From: Nocardia farcinica
Lineage (GTDB): Bacteria > Actinomycetota > Actinomycetes > Mycobacteriales > Mycobacteriaceae
Assembly: GCF_001182745.1 (NCBI RefSeq)
Contig: NZ_LN868938.1
Span: 1,116,001 to 1,180,000, forward strand
Reading direction: 5' to 3'
DNA length: 64,000 bases
Shown here: positions 8,364 to 19,637 of the stretch, piece by piece
Layout: each line of letters starts with the position of its first letter
Position numbering within the stretch: position 1 is the first letter of the stretch
Program-made: the position numbers and the translations under genes
The notes under the pieces: generated by a model
What the model saw: the letters and a program-made list of their open reading frames with translations, nothing else
Databases searched by the model: none
What the model was told of the DNA's origin: nothing

Positions 8364-10578
8364 CGGCCGCGCCCAGCGCGCGTGCCAGTGCCTCGGTGTC
8401 CATCCCGAAATTCGCCAGCCTGCCCAACGGAATCGACTCCAGCATCCGCATCATGTCCACCCCCAGCGCGTCACCACCGCCGACCATCGCCCCCATCCCG
8501 GCCGCCACCTGACCGATCGCCGCGGCCGCCGCCGGATCGGCCAACGCCTCACCCAACGTCGACTCCATCGTGATCGGCACCCGCACCCCGTCCCCGGCCA
8601 CCGACACCGTGCCGGTGAGCCGGATATCGCGACTGGACGCACCCACGAGCACCTCGTAGTCGCCGCCCTCCACCAGCCACCGATCCACCCGGGTGTCCCA
8701 GTACGCCAACTCCGCCCGGCCGATCGTCACCCACACCCGCTCGCTCGCACCGGGTTCCAGATCCACCGTCGCGAAACCCTTCAACTCCCGCGGCGGCCGC
8801 ACCACCACCGACCCCGGCATGGCGGTGTACACCTGCACCACCTCACGACCCGGCCGCGCCCCGGTGTTGGTCACCGTCACCCCGACCGTGCAACCCGACT
8901 CGTCCGACTCCACCGACAACTGCGAATAGTCGAAACTCGTGTACGACAACCCGTGCCCGAACGGAAAGCCCACCGCCAACTCCCGCGCGTCGTACCAGCG
9001 ATACCCGACGAACAACCCCTCCCCGTACCGCACATGCGAATGCTCGCCGGGAAAGTTCAGATACGCCGGACAGTCCTGCAACCGCAACGGCACCGTCTCC
9101 GCCAATCGCCCCGACGGATCCACCCGCCCGAACAACACATCCGCCACCCCACCACCACCGGCCTGCCCCAACAGGCCGCCGTCCAGAATCGCGGGCACCG
9201 CCGCCGCCACCGGCGTCAACCGCACCACCCCGCCGTGCGCGAGCACCACCACCGTCTTCGGCTGCACCCGCACGATCTCCTGCAACAACCGCAGCTGTTC
9301 GGCGGGCAGCTCGATGTCCTCGCGGTCGAACCCCTCCGACTCCTGACCCGCCGCCAACCCCAGGAACACCACCGCCACCTCGGCCGCCGCCGCGGTCTCC
9401 ACCGCCTCGGCCCGCATCGCCGCCGCATCACCGGTGCCGTCGGTGGTGAACCCCCGCGCATACGCCACCGTCCCCGGCGCCGCCAGCGCCCGGATCTCGG
9501 CCAACGGTATGTCGAGCCGGGTGGCGTTCACATGCGAGCTCCCACCGCCCTGATAGCGCGGCGCCTCCGCGAACTCACCCACCACCGCCAGCGACCGCCC
9601 CGCCGACAACGGCAGAATGTCCCCGTCGTTCTTCAACAGCACCACACACCGCCCGGCCACCTCCCGCCCCAACGCATGGTGCGCCGCCACATCCACCGGC
9701 TCGGCGGACAACTCCCGGCCCGCCGCCACCCGCTCCGCCAACGCCGCCATCCGCGCGGCCGCCCGATCCAGATCCGCCGGATCCAGCTCACCAGCCTCCA
9801 CCGCGGCCACGACCCGCGCATCCGAATCACCGCCCCCACCGGGCATCTCCAGGTCCAGCCCCGCCGCCACCGCCCGCACCCGATCGGCCACCGCGCCCCA
9901 GTCGCTCACCACCACACCGTCGAACCCCCACTCACCGCGCAACACCTCGGTCAGCAACCACCGGTTCTCGGCCGCGTACACCCCGTTGATGCGGTTGTAG
10001 GAACACATCACCGTCCACGGCCGCGCCGCACGCACGATATGCGCGAACGCCCGCAGATAGATCTCCCGCAACGGTCGCGCATCGACGTCCGAACTCGACC
10101 GCATCCGATCGTGCTCGGCATTGTTGGCCGCGAAGTGCTTCACCGACGCCCCGACCCCGGTGCTCTGCAACCCGGCCACCCACGCCGCGCCCAACACCCC
10201 CGTCAGCACCGGATCCTCCGAGTAGTACTCGAAATTGCGCCCACCGCGCGGATCACGCTTGATGTTCACCCCCGGCCCCAACAACACATCCACCCCCGCC
10301 GCCCGCGCCTCGCGCCCCAGCGCCACACCCACCCGGCGCACCAGATCCGCATCCCAGCTCTGCGCCAGCCCCACCGCGGGCGGGAAACACGTCGCCGGCA
10401 CACTCTCGGCCAACCCCAGGTGATCGGTCGCGCCCACCTGCCTGCGCACCCCGTGCGGGCCGTCGGTCATCGTCACCGACCCGACCGGACCGATCGCCTT
10501 GGTCGTCCAGAAATCCGCGCCGCTGCCCAGCGCCGCCTTCTCCGCCGTCGACAGGTCCGCGATCGGTGCGCTCGTCAT
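8344..10578 (-). CDS. Glycoside hydrolase family 3 beta-glucosidase
   Basis: 744 residues. GH3 N-terminal barrel: MTDGPHGVR (37-45), the substrate-binding Lys147-His148 in KHFAANNAEHDR, and the nucleophile Asp226 in GVVVSDWGAV. The GH3 C-terminal sandwich follows from about 320 (GRCVVLLKNDGDILPL, GLAAGQESEGFDRE), then the fibronectin-III-like domain (VGVTVTNTGARPGREVVQVY). The enzyme removes terminal beta-linked sugars from oligosaccharides or glycosides. There is no signal peptide, so it is probably cytoplasmic and needs imported substrate. The last 60 residues are an alanine/methionine-rich tail not seen in the core family. It overlaps the broken tetR, its presumed regulator. Confidence 0.93.
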   Translation of the reverse strand: MTSAPIADLSTAEKAALGSGADFWTTKAIGPVGSVTMTDGPHGVRRQVGATDHLGLAESVPATCFPPAVGLAQSWDADLVRRVGVALGREARAAGVDVLLGPGVNIKRDPRGGRNFEYYSEDPVLTGVLGAAWVAGLQSTGVGASVKHFAANNAEHDRMRSSSDVDARPLREIYLRAFAHIVRAARPWTVMCSYNRINGVYAAENRWLLTEVLRGEWGFDGVVVSDWGAVADRVRAVAAGLDLEMPGGGGDSDARVVAAVEAGELDPADLDRAAARMAALAERVAAGRELSAEPVDVAAHHALGREVAGRCVVLLKNDGDILPLSAGRSLAVVGEFAEAPRYQGGGSSHVNATRLDIPLAEIRALAAPGTVAYARGFTTDGTGDAAAMRAEAVETAAAAEVAVVFLGLAAGQESEGFDREDIELPAEQLRLLQEIVRVQPKTVVVLAHGGVVRLTPVAAAVPAILDGGLLGQAGGGGVADVLFGRVDPSGRLAETVPLRLQDCPAYLNFPGEHSHVRYGEGLFVGYRWYDARELAVGFPFGHGLSYTSFDYSQLSVESDESGCTVGVTVTNTGARPGREVVQVYTAMPGSVVVRPPRELKGFATVDLEPGASERVWVTIGRAELAYWDTRVDRWLVEGGDYEVLVGASSRDIRLTGTVSVAGDGVRVPITMESTLGEALADPAAAAAIGQVAAGMGAMVGGGDALGVDMMRMLESIPLGRLANFGMDTEALARALGAADGGASA

Positions 10579-10601
10579 ACGGCCCAGACTAGGTCATCGC
10601 G

Positions 10602-11396
10602 TTAGAAGGCCAGCGCCAACTGACGGGACTGGGCCACCAGCGCGCCGCTGCTGTCCCAGATCTCGAAATCCTCCTCGTGGAAGCCGTTCACCAGGTGTTT
10701 CGTGCTCACCCGGCACGCCAGCCAGCCCGGCGCCGGACGCCTGCGGATGTGCGCGGTCAACTCGATCGTCGACGACCCGCCGATCCCGTGATCGAACACC
10801 ACCGGGGGAGCGGCGTCCACCAACGCCGCCAGCGCGATCGGATCCGCCTCCCGCCCGTCGGCGAACCGCATCCAGAACTCCCACGTCGTCGCCCCGCGCG
10901 GCGTCCCGCGGAAGAATCCGGGCAACTCCGGCATCCGGTACTCCACCCGCGCCCCGATGCCGTCGCCGCGATCCCGCCCCTCGTGCGGGTCGACGCACTC
11001 CCGTGGCGCCGGAAGCGCCGGGGCCACCCCGGCCTCCATCGTCGGCCCCTGCGCCGCACCGAGATCGCTGAAGGTCGCCAGCACCCGCACGATCTCCCGA
11101 TCCTCGCGCAGCAACGTCGCCGCCCCGGTCCCGGTGCGCCGCCCGATCCGCGCCGTCTCCGTCGACACCCGCGCCGGACCCGGCGTCCCCGGCCGCAGGA
11201 AATGCCCCGACGCCGACAACAGGTCCGGCTGCGGCACCTCCCGCGCCAGCGCCTGCAGACAGACCGCGAACAGGTACCCGCCGTTGGCCGTCCCGGCCGG
11301 AGTGTTCCACCGATCGGTCAACTCGAGCGCATACACATGCTCGCCCACCGGGGTGCTCGCGGTATCGACGTCGAAAGCGTGCGCGGTAGTGGTCAT
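10602..11396 (-). CDS. Acyl-CoA thioesterase family protein (double hotdog fold)
   Basis: 264 residues. GTANGGYLFAVCLQALAREVPQPDLLSASGHFLRP is typical of the N-terminal hotdog of TesB-like/4HBT_3 proteins. The second hotdog ends in STKHLVNGFHEEDFEIWDSSGALVAQSRQLALA, where the final segment carries the usual active-site Asp/Ser-Gln region. These proteins hydrolyse acyl-CoA esters; chain-length preference cannot be read. The ATG at 11396 has AGGGAAAGGA upstream; a longer frame to 11441 lacks such a site. It lies 24 bases upstream of the beta-glucosidase start on the same strand, so the two could be co-transcribed although functionally unrelated. Confidence 0.8.
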   Translation of the reverse strand: MTTTAHAFDVDTASTPVGEHVYALELTDRWNTPAGTANGGYLFAVCLQALAREVPQPDLLSASGHFLRPGTPGPARVSTETARIGRRTGTGAATLLREDREIVRVLATFSDLGAAQGPTMEAGVAPALPAPRECVDPHEGRDRGDGIGARVEYRMPELPGFFRGTPRGATTWEFWMRFADGREADPIALAALVDAAPPVVFDHGIGGSSTIELTAHIRRRPAPGWLACRVSTKHLVNGFHEEDFEIWDSSGALVAQSRQLALAF

Positions 11397-11618
11397 CGAA
11401 ATCCTTTCCCTCACCCCGATCATCGCGTACCCCACCGCCACGGACCGCCGCGGCCCCGGGGGTGCCGCGATCGCCCGGCTACCCCTCGCGCACCATACCC
11501 GCCGGCACCGCGGCCACCAGCTTCCCGCCGCGCCCGCCGACAGTGAGATCCGGCCCGCCCGACCGCGCCGTGGGCGGTAGCCCTTTCGTCGAGCTGTCGG
11601 ACGGTTGGATGTGAGTCG

Positions 11619-12065
11619 TCAGGGGGTGCGCGTGTCGTAGTTCTCGCGGTGGGCGAGTACCTCGGCCATGTGTGTCTGCGCCCAGTGTCTGAGCCCGCGG
11701 GTCATGTGGTGGAGCGAGAGGCCGAGGTCGGTCAGCTCGTAGGAGACCGTGACAGGGACGGTCGGCGTCACGGTACGGGTGAGCAGACCATCGCGCTCCA
11801 GCGACCGTAGCGTCTGGGTCAGCATCTTCTGGCTGGCTCCGGCGAGAAGCCGAGAGATCTCGGAGTAACGCATCGGTTTCGGACCGTCTGCGTCCGCGGC
11901 ACCGGGCCGACCGGAACTGTTGTCGCCGCCCAGCGCACACAGGATCAGGACGACCCACTTGTCCGAGATTCGCTCGAGCAGTTGCCGGCTGGGGCACCCA
12001 GCCAAGAACGCGTTGTACTCCACCTTGGCCTGAGCCCTCTTCTCGGCCGCCTTCATCGTCGTCAC
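11619..12065 (-). CDS. HxlR family transcriptional regulator
   Basis: A winged-helix protein of 148 residues if it starts at GTG 12065 (GAGAGG eight bases upstream); starts at 12074 or 12056 are alternatives. CPSRQLLERISDKWVVLILCAL opens the HxlR domain with the characteristic N-terminal Cys often used in redox or aldehyde sensing. MRYSEISRLLAGASQKMLTQTLRSLERDGLL is the recognition region and VSYELTDLGLSL the wing. It is divergent from an aldo/keto reductase, the classic arrangement for an HxlR repressor that controls its neighbour in response to electrophiles. A palindrome lies between them. Confidence 0.88.
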   Translation of the reverse strand: MTTMKAAEKRAQAKVEYNAFLAGCPSRQLLERISDKWVVLILCALGGDNSSGRPGAADADGPKPMRYSEISRLLAGASQKMLTQTLRSLERDGLLTRTVTPTVPVTVSYELTDLGLSLHHMTRGLRHWAQTHMAEVLAHRENYDTRTP

Positions 12066-12096
12066 TGATCGCACCTCTCACCACTGGGTGGGTTAC

Positions 12097-12129
12097 GCAC
12101 TCCCGAGTGCCTACTTCCCGACAGGAAGT
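12097..12129. promoter_or_regulatory. Palindromes between HxlR regulator and aldo/keto reductase
   Basis: Two inverted repeats sit in the 135-base divergent intergenic region. One is GCACT-cccg-AGTGC at 12097-12110, the other ACTTCC-cgaca-GGAAGT at 12113-12129. Half of the first (CCCGAGTGC) recurs at about 12174. The second has the size of a typical HxlR dimer site and is closest to the start of the divergent regulator. No binding data can be inferred beyond position and symmetry. Confidence 0.55.
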
Positions 12130-12200
12130 TTCTCTCCAATGCTGATGTAGGAATCCAGCAGGGGCCACCCACCCCCGAGTGCACGACGAAAGGCACCACG

Positions 12201-13073
12201 ATGAGCACACCCTCCCTCCCTCTTCCCGGCGGCACCTGGACGCTCGGTGACCTGACCGTCACCCGGTTCGGCTACGGCGCCATGCAACTGGCCGGCCCGG
12301 GGGTGATGGGGCCGCCCGCCGATCGCGAGGGTGCCCTGGCCGTGCTGCGTGAAGCGGTCGCCCTCGGTATCACACACATCGACACCAGCGACGCCTACGG
12401 GCCGCGCGTCACCAACGAGTTGATCCGCCAGGCACTGCACCCCTATCCCGACTCGCTCCACATCGTGACCAAGGTGGGCGCGACCCGCGACGAACAGGGC
12501 GGCTGGCCGACAGCCCGTCGACCCGACGATCTGCGCCGCCAGGTCCACGACAACCTCGAGTCCCTCCGCCTCGACGTACTCGACCTGGTCAACCTCCGAC
12601 TCGGCAACGCCCAAGGTCCCCAGCCCGGCTCGCTCGCCGAGGCGTTCGAGACGCTCGTCGAACTCCAGCAGCAGGGCCTCATCCGCCACCTCGGGATCAG
12701 CAACGCCACCGAGGAGCAGGTCACCGAGGCACAGCACATCGCGCCGATCGTGTGCGTGCAGAACATGTACAACCTCGCCCACCGCCACGACGACAAGCTC
12801 ATCGACCGGCTCGCCACCGACGGCGTCGCGTACGTGCCCTTCTTCCCCCTCGGGGGCTTCACCCCGCTTCAGTCCTCGACGCTCTCGGCGGTCGCCGCTC
12901 GACGGGAGACGACACAGATGTCCGTCGCGCTGGCCTGGCTGCTGCAGCGATCACCGAACATCCTGCTCATCCCCGGCACGTCATCGACGGCACATCTGCG
13001 CCAGAACATCGCCGGCGCCGGACTCACCCTCTCTGATGAGGACTTGACCGAGCTGGACGACATCAACCGCTGA
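12201..13073 (+). CDS. Aldo/keto reductase family oxidoreductase
   Basis: 290 residues, one NADPH-dependent (beta/alpha)8 barrel. GITHIDTSDAYGP carries the catalytic Asp and Tyr, and HIVTKVGATRD the catalytic Lys. The usual His is replaced in DLVNLRLGN, as seen in the YdbC-like branch of the family. C-terminal cofactor-binding segments VPFFPLGGF and ILLIPGTSSTAHLRQNI are present. The protein reduces aldehydes or ketones to alcohols; the physiological substrate is unknown. Its promoter faces that of the HxlR regulator, so induction by reactive carbonyls or other electrophiles is a reasonable inference. Confidence 0.9.
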   Translation: MSTPSLPLPGGTWTLGDLTVTRFGYGAMQLAGPGVMGPPADREGALAVLREAVALGITHIDTSDAYGPRVTNELIRQALHPYPDSLHIVTKVGATRDEQGGWPTARRPDDLRRQVHDNLESLRLDVLDLVNLRLGNAQGPQPGSLAEAFETLVELQQQGLIRHLGISNATEEQVTEAQHIAPIVCVQNMYNLAHRHDDKLIDRLATDGVAYVPFFPLGGFTPLQSSTLSAVAARRETTQMSVALAWLLQRSPNILLIPGTSSTAHLRQNIAGAGLTLSDEDLTELDDINR

Positions 13074-13093
13074 ACACCCCAACGCCGACCGCC

Positions 13094-13948
13094 TCATCCG
13101 GCCAAGGCCGCCCGCGCCGCCGCGATCACCTGCCCCCGATACGACCCGCCGAACAACACCACATGCACCAGCAGCGGCGCCAACTGATGCACCGGCACCC
13201 GCGCCCGCCACCCCTCCGTCAGCGGCGCGACCTCCTGATACGCCCCCAGGATCCGATCCAGGTACGGCGCACCGAACAACGCGAGCATCGCCAGATCCGA
13301 CTCCCGATGCCCGCCGTGCGCCGCCGGATCGATCACGCGGGCACCCTCCGCCGTCCACACCACGTTCCCCGACCACAGATCACCGTGAATCCGCGACGGC
13401 GGCTCCGCCGGCCCGCCCAGCACCTCGATCCGGTCGACCACCTGCTCCACCACCCGCACCCCCTCCGCGCCCAGCACACCGGCGGCCCGGCGCAGGTACG
13501 GCACCACCCGCCGCTCGGCGAACCACGAGGACCACGGACCGCTCGACCGCGTGTTGTCCTGCGGCAGCTCGGCGATCCACCCCTGCCACGGCGCACCGAA
13601 CCACTCCGCCCCGCTCGTGTGCAGCCGCGCCAGCCCACGACCGAACCGCTCCGCCGCCTCGGCACTCGGCGCCGCGGCCGACAGCCACGGCAACACCAGC
13701 AGCCCCTCGCCGTCGGCCAGCACCGGCACCGGCAGCTCGGCATCCCCCTCGGCCAGCCAGCGCAACCCGGCCGCCTCCGCTGCCAGCACCGGCCCGTGCG
13801 CCGCCGTGTGCTTCACGAACACCGCACGCCCGTCCGCCAAGCGCATGCGCGCCAACCGCCACCCGTGGCTCGACCCCAGATCGGTCACCTCCGTGACGGG
13901 AGACCCGACCGCCGAACCCACCCTGCTCGCGATCTCCATGCCCGCCAC
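13094..13948 (-). CDS. Fructosamine kinase family / APH-fold phosphotransferase
   Basis: 284 residues with an aminoglycoside-phosphotransferase-type kinase fold. VFVKHTAAHGPVLAAEAAGLRWLA holds the ATP-binding Lys and Glu. HGDLWSGNVVW is the Brenner-type catalytic loop with Asp and Asn, and ARVIDPAAHGGHRESDLAML the metal-binding Asp loop, all in the form diagnostic of fructosamine-3-kinase relatives. Those enzymes phosphorylate ketoamines so that glycated proteins or free fructoselysine adducts break down. Convergent with the aldo/keto reductase (20-base gap) and 18 bases after the LLM oxidoreductase on the same strand. Start could be Met1 or Met4. Confidence 0.88.
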   Translation of the reverse strand: MAGMEIASRVGSAVGSPVTEVTDLGSSHGWRLARMRLADGRAVFVKHTAAHGPVLAAEAAGLRWLAEGDAELPVPVLADGEGLLVLPWLSAAAPSAEAAERFGRGLARLHTSGAEWFGAPWQGWIAELPQDNTRSSGPWSSWFAERRVVPYLRRAAGVLGAEGVRVVEQVVDRIEVLGGPAEPPSRIHGDLWSGNVVWTAEGARVIDPAAHGGHRESDLAMLALFGAPYLDRILGAYQEVAPLTEGWRARVPVHQLAPLLVHVVLFGGSYRGQVIAAARAALAG

Positions 13949-13966
13949 GCTACGAGACGAAAACCC

Positions 13967-14839
13967 TCAGGAGGTGCGTCCGACGACCTTCTCCGCGAAC
14001 CGCTCCAGATTCGCGATCTTGGTGTCCAGACTCTCGTTGTCCGGTTCCCGGGTGTAGGGATTGCGGAAGCCCACGATCACATCCGTCACGCCCTTGTCCT
14101 CGAGCCGCTTCACCCCGTCGACGGTGAACCCGTCCACCGAGATGACGTGGATCTCGAAGTCCTTGCGCGCGCCGTATTCCGCACGCAGCGCGTCCAACTC
14201 CGCCAGCAGCCGGTCCAGCTCCTGCGGGTCACCGCCCGCGTGCATCCAGCCGTCCCCGCGCTGCGCCGCCCGCCGCAGCGCCGCCTTGCTGTGACCGCCG
14301 ATGAGGATCGGAATCGGCTCGGTCGGCACCGGGCTGATCTTGATCGGCGGCAGGTCGTAGTACTCGCCGTGGTACTCGAAGTAGCCGCCCGCGGTCAGCC
14401 CGCGCACGATATCGATGCACTCGTCCATCCGCGCGCCGCGCTTCTCGAACGGCACGCCCATGATCTCGAAATCGTCCGGCCACGGACTGATCCCGACGCC
14501 CAAGCCGAGCCGGTTGCCGCTCAACGCCGCCACCGATGCCGCCTGCTTGGCCACCAGTACCGGTGGGCGGATCGGCAGTTTGAGCACGAACGGGGTCAGC
14601 CGCAGCCGGGTGGTCGCCGCGGCGATCACCGCCGACAGCACGAACGCCTCGACGAACGGCTTGTCCTCCAAGAACTCCCGGCTGCCGTCGGGGGTGTAGG
14701 GGTAGGTGGCCTCGGAATCCCGCGGATAGGCGATGCTGTCGGCGATCGTCATCGAGGTATACCCCGCCGCCTCGGCCGCCTGTGCCAGGGGCACGTAGAA
14801 CGAGGGGTCGGTCATCGTCTCCGCGTAGGTGAACCGCAT
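13967..14839 (-). CDS. LLM class (luciferase-like) F420-dependent oxidoreductase
   Basis: 290 residues, a bacterial-luciferase-like TIM barrel. MRFTYAETMTDPSFYVPLAQAAEAAGYTSM is the N-terminal strand/helix. ATTRLRLTPFVLKLPIRPPVL, then LSGNRLGLGVGISPW, is the hallmark LLM core where coenzyme F420 or FMN binds. PIPILIGGHSKAALRRAAQRGDGWM is the phosphate-binding region. F420 is the likely cofactor by family and host group, but FMN cannot be excluded. ATG 14839 has AGGAAGG upstream, so the longer frame to 14902 is rejected. Substrate unknown; steroids, lipids and xenobiotics are known for relatives. Confidence 0.9.
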   Translation of the reverse strand: MRFTYAETMTDPSFYVPLAQAAEAAGYTSMTIADSIAYPRDSEATYPYTPDGSREFLEDKPFVEAFVLSAVIAAATTRLRLTPFVLKLPIRPPVLVAKQAASVAALSGNRLGLGVGISPWPDDFEIMGVPFEKRGARMDECIDIVRGLTAGGYFEYHGEYYDLPPIKISPVPTEPIPILIGGHSKAALRRAAQRGDGWMHAGGDPQELDRLLAELDALRAEYGARKDFEIHVISVDGFTVDGVKRLEDKGVTDVIVGFRNPYTREPDNESLDTKIANLERFAEKVVGRTS

Positions 14840-14922
14840 GCCACAGCCTTCCTGTTCGCGGCGGGCAGCGTGATCGCGGCCACACCGTGTCCGCCCAATC
14901 AATCACCCGGCCCCGGTGGCCG

Positions 14923-15729
14923 TCAAGGCCGGTTCCCGCTGCGTGAGCGTCGCGCCAATTCGACCGTCGCCGCACGTAATTCGCCTACGTCGTCGAGCGG
15001 CGCCAGGTAACCGACCCTGGTGCGCGCCACCCCGCGCGGTGTCTCCACCCGCAGGTCCAGGCCGTAGCGGTCGGCCCGTTCGCACCGCGCCGCCGTGGCG
15101 TCCGGGTAGCCGCCCAGCGCCCGGGCCATATCGGCCAGCGCGTCGGCGTGATCGTCGTTGAGGTGCGCGACCGCGCGGGCCGCGGCGGGCACGATCGGAT
15201 CGGGACGGGCCGCGGCGTACTGCTCGGCGGTGGCCGAATCCATCCGCCCGTAACCACCGACCCACCGCACCCGGTGCACCCGCAGGATCCACACCGTGAA
15301 GTCGCTGTAGTCGATGTAATGGCGCGCGGCGGGCACGGCTGCCAGGTGTGCGCTCCGTGCCGCATCGGCCTCGTCCCCGGTCGGCTGCTCGACCACGCCG
15401 GCCAGCGTCACCCGGGTGCCGGCCAGCGGGTCGGTGGGCACCTCCGGCGCCACGATCGACAGGCTCGCCCGCGGATCGGCCGCGAGATTGCGCCCGTGCT
15501 CGGCCAGCCGGGACACACACAGCACCGGCCGGCCGCCCAGTTCGCCGTAGGTGACGAACGAGGCCCAGGGACCGCCGTCCTCGGACAGGCTCGCCAGCGT
15601 GGCGATATTGGTGGCGGCCACCACCGTCCTGGCCTCCTCGGCCGCCGAGGGACGGGTGGCATCCACCACCGGCGCGATGGGCTGGGGGACCGAAGGGGCG
15701 TCGCCGGGATCACCGTGATCGAGAGTCAT
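14923..15729 (-). CDS. PPOX-fold/DUF2470 protein, HugZ-like
   Basis: 268 residues. The N-terminal split-barrel flavin/heme-binding domain (EEARTVVAATNIATLASLSEDGGPWASFVTYG, HGRNLAADPRASLSIVAPE) is followed by a C-terminal DUF2470 domain (VAHLNDDHADALADMARALGG, then the strand RYGLDLRVETPRG). The same two-domain order occurs in HugZ/HutZ heme-degrading proteins and plant GLUTR-binding protein. Heme or flavin binding is therefore plausible, but the motif in HugZ that supplies the heme-ligand His is not obvious here. ATG 15729 chosen; the longer open frame would add a proline-rich stretch. Confidence 0.82.
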   Translation of the reverse strand: MTLDHGDPGDAPSVPQPIAPVVDATRPSAAEEARTVVAATNIATLASLSEDGGPWASFVTYGELGGRPVLCVSRLAEHGRNLAADPRASLSIVAPEVPTDPLAGTRVTLAGVVEQPTGDEADAARSAHLAAVPAARHYIDYSDFTVWILRVHRVRWVGGYGRMDSATAEQYAAARPDPIVPAAARAVAHLNDDHADALADMARALGGYPDATAARCERADRYGLDLRVETPRGVARTRVGYLAPLDDVGELRAATVELARRSRSGNRP

Positions 15730-16027
15730 GAGCCAAGGGTGCCACCGGGTGGCGGGGGAGGGGAGGGGTGCTCGGAGGACCTGTGGAGCGAGGGGGGAGC
15801 CAGGGATCGGCCTGTGAGTGAATCGGCGGCACAGCAGGATTTCTGGTATCGCAGGCGGATCCCGAGACAAGGAGAGGGAATCGACCGGATCGGCGAGCCC
15901 AGTACCGATTAAAGATAGCTATACGACGATATGCGCATCAATGCATACAGAGCCTATCCAACTCACCACACACGAAACCCACACTCCTCACCTCCCGAAA
16001 AGCTGAGGAGGGCCAAGGGACCAGACC
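15730..16027. other. Intergenic region with an A/T-rich island, no gene seen
   Basis: About 300 bases between the DUF2470 gene and the next minus-strand gene. The part 15905-15960 is conspicuously A/T-rich for this genome and holds ATGCGCAT and ATGCAT palindromes; it could supply a promoter for the DUF2470 gene. CTCCTCA (15984-15990) and TGAGGAG (16004-16010) could pair as a weak hairpin. I see no reading frame with typical codon use. Confidence 0.4.
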
Positions 16028-16053
16028 CCCGGCGGCCTCACGGTGCCGCCGGG
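16028..16053 (-). terminator. Hairpin after the YdjM-like membrane protein gene
   Basis: CCCGGCGGC (16028-16036) and GCCGCCGGG (16045-16053) form a perfect 9-base-pair stem with an 8-base loop, ten bases beyond the stop of the minus-strand gene ending at 16064. No U-run follows, which is common in actinobacterial terminators. Confidence 0.6.
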
Positions 16054-16063
16054 ACAGCATCGC

Positions 16064-16780
16064 TCACGCGGGCACGGTGAAGACGTGCCAGAGCACAGCC
16101 AACGTGCCGACGGTGAACAGCGGTGCGAGAACCCAGGTTTCGACCTTGTTGCCGGTCCGCTCGATGATGGGGAAACAGGTGCGTGGCTTGAACGGCCACA
16201 GCAGGGGACAGCCGCGGTCGGTGAGGCAGTCGCCGAGCAGGTGGGCCAGGGCGCCGAGGCCGACGCAGAAGGGCAGCCACGCGGGCTTGTCGCTGATCCA
16301 GTGGTCCATCACGAAGGTGCCCGCTGCCGCCAGCACGACGACGGTGCCCCAGCTGCGGATGTCGTCTCCCGGCGGGTACAGGTGCAGGGCCCGCACGGCG
16401 AGTGCGAGCAGGAAGAAGGCCAGGGCGAGGGTGAACGGCCGTCCGATCCAGTGCATTCCGGCCCAGGTGCCGTAGGCGGCGGCGACCACGAACAGCAGGG
16501 AGTGCGTGCCTTGGCGGTGCCCGCCGGAGACCTTGGCGATGATCTTGCAGGCGAAATACGACAGCGGCCCGAGCACATGCGCGAGCGTGCCTTTCGGGTG
16601 ATCGGCGTCGGGCAGCAGCGCCGCACCGGCCGTGAGGAAGACGCCGAGCAGCACGTCGACGGGCCCGAGGCGGGCGTCCACGTCCTGCATCACCGGATAG
16701 GTCACCACCGCGAGCGGCAGCGTCGCCGCCGCCACCGACCAGGCGAGCGCGCCGCTGGTCGCATGAGAATGTCCGAGCAC
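16064..16780 (-). CDS. YdjM-type membrane-bound metal-dependent hydrolase family protein
   Basis: 238 residues, GTG start at 16780 (no other usable start in frame). LGHSHATSG at the N-terminus, LLPDADHPKGTLAHVLGPLS and GGHRQGTHSLLF form the His/Asp pattern typical of YdjM (DUF457) proteins. About six hydrophobic helices surround them (for example FTLALAFFLLALAVRAL). A later LAHLLGDCLTDRGCPLLWPF repeats the motif. E. coli YdjM is an SOS-regulated inner-membrane protein; the reaction is unknown. No LexA box was seen here. It is followed by a clear hairpin. Confidence 0.82.
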   Translation of the reverse strand: MLGHSHATSGALAWSVAAATLPLAVVTYPVMQDVDARLGPVDVLLGVFLTAGAALLPDADHPKGTLAHVLGPLSYFACKIIAKVSGGHRQGTHSLLFVVAAAYGTWAGMHWIGRPFTLALAFFLLALAVRALHLYPPGDDIRSWGTVVVLAAAGTFVMDHWISDKPAWLPFCVGLGALAHLLGDCLTDRGCPLLWPFKPRTCFPIIERTGNKVETWVLAPLFTVGTLAVLWHVFTVPA

Positions 16781-16873
16781 CGCGTCGAGAGTAGTTGAAC
16801 GCCGGTCCGGTTCGTTCCCGCGGGCAACGTTCCCGCTGTCGTGGATGCCGGTGCGGCGCTTGCCGGTAACGCG

Positions 16874-16910
16874 ACGGCGCCCCGCGGACGCGAGGTCCGC
16901 GGGGCGCCGT
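16874..16910 (-). terminator. Strong terminator after katG
   Basis: ACGGCGCCCCGCGGAC (16874-16889) pairs perfectly with 16895-16910 over 16 base pairs around the loop gcgag. It lies 26 bases past the katG stop and is entirely G+C-rich with no U-tract. Confidence 0.8.
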
Positions 16911-16935
16911 GCCCGAGGGGATCGGGCGTGGGGGA

Positions 16936-19637
<2,702 letters not shown>

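Noticed and set aside
8248..10605. 785-codon plus-strand open frame opposite the beta-glucosidase
   Set aside because: Arg/His/Pro-rich translation with no domain; it mirrors the G+C-rich third positions of the GH3 gene on the other strand.
16064..16780. SOS (LexA) control of the YdjM-like gene
   Set aside because: No LexA box of the actinobacterial type seen upstream of 16780.
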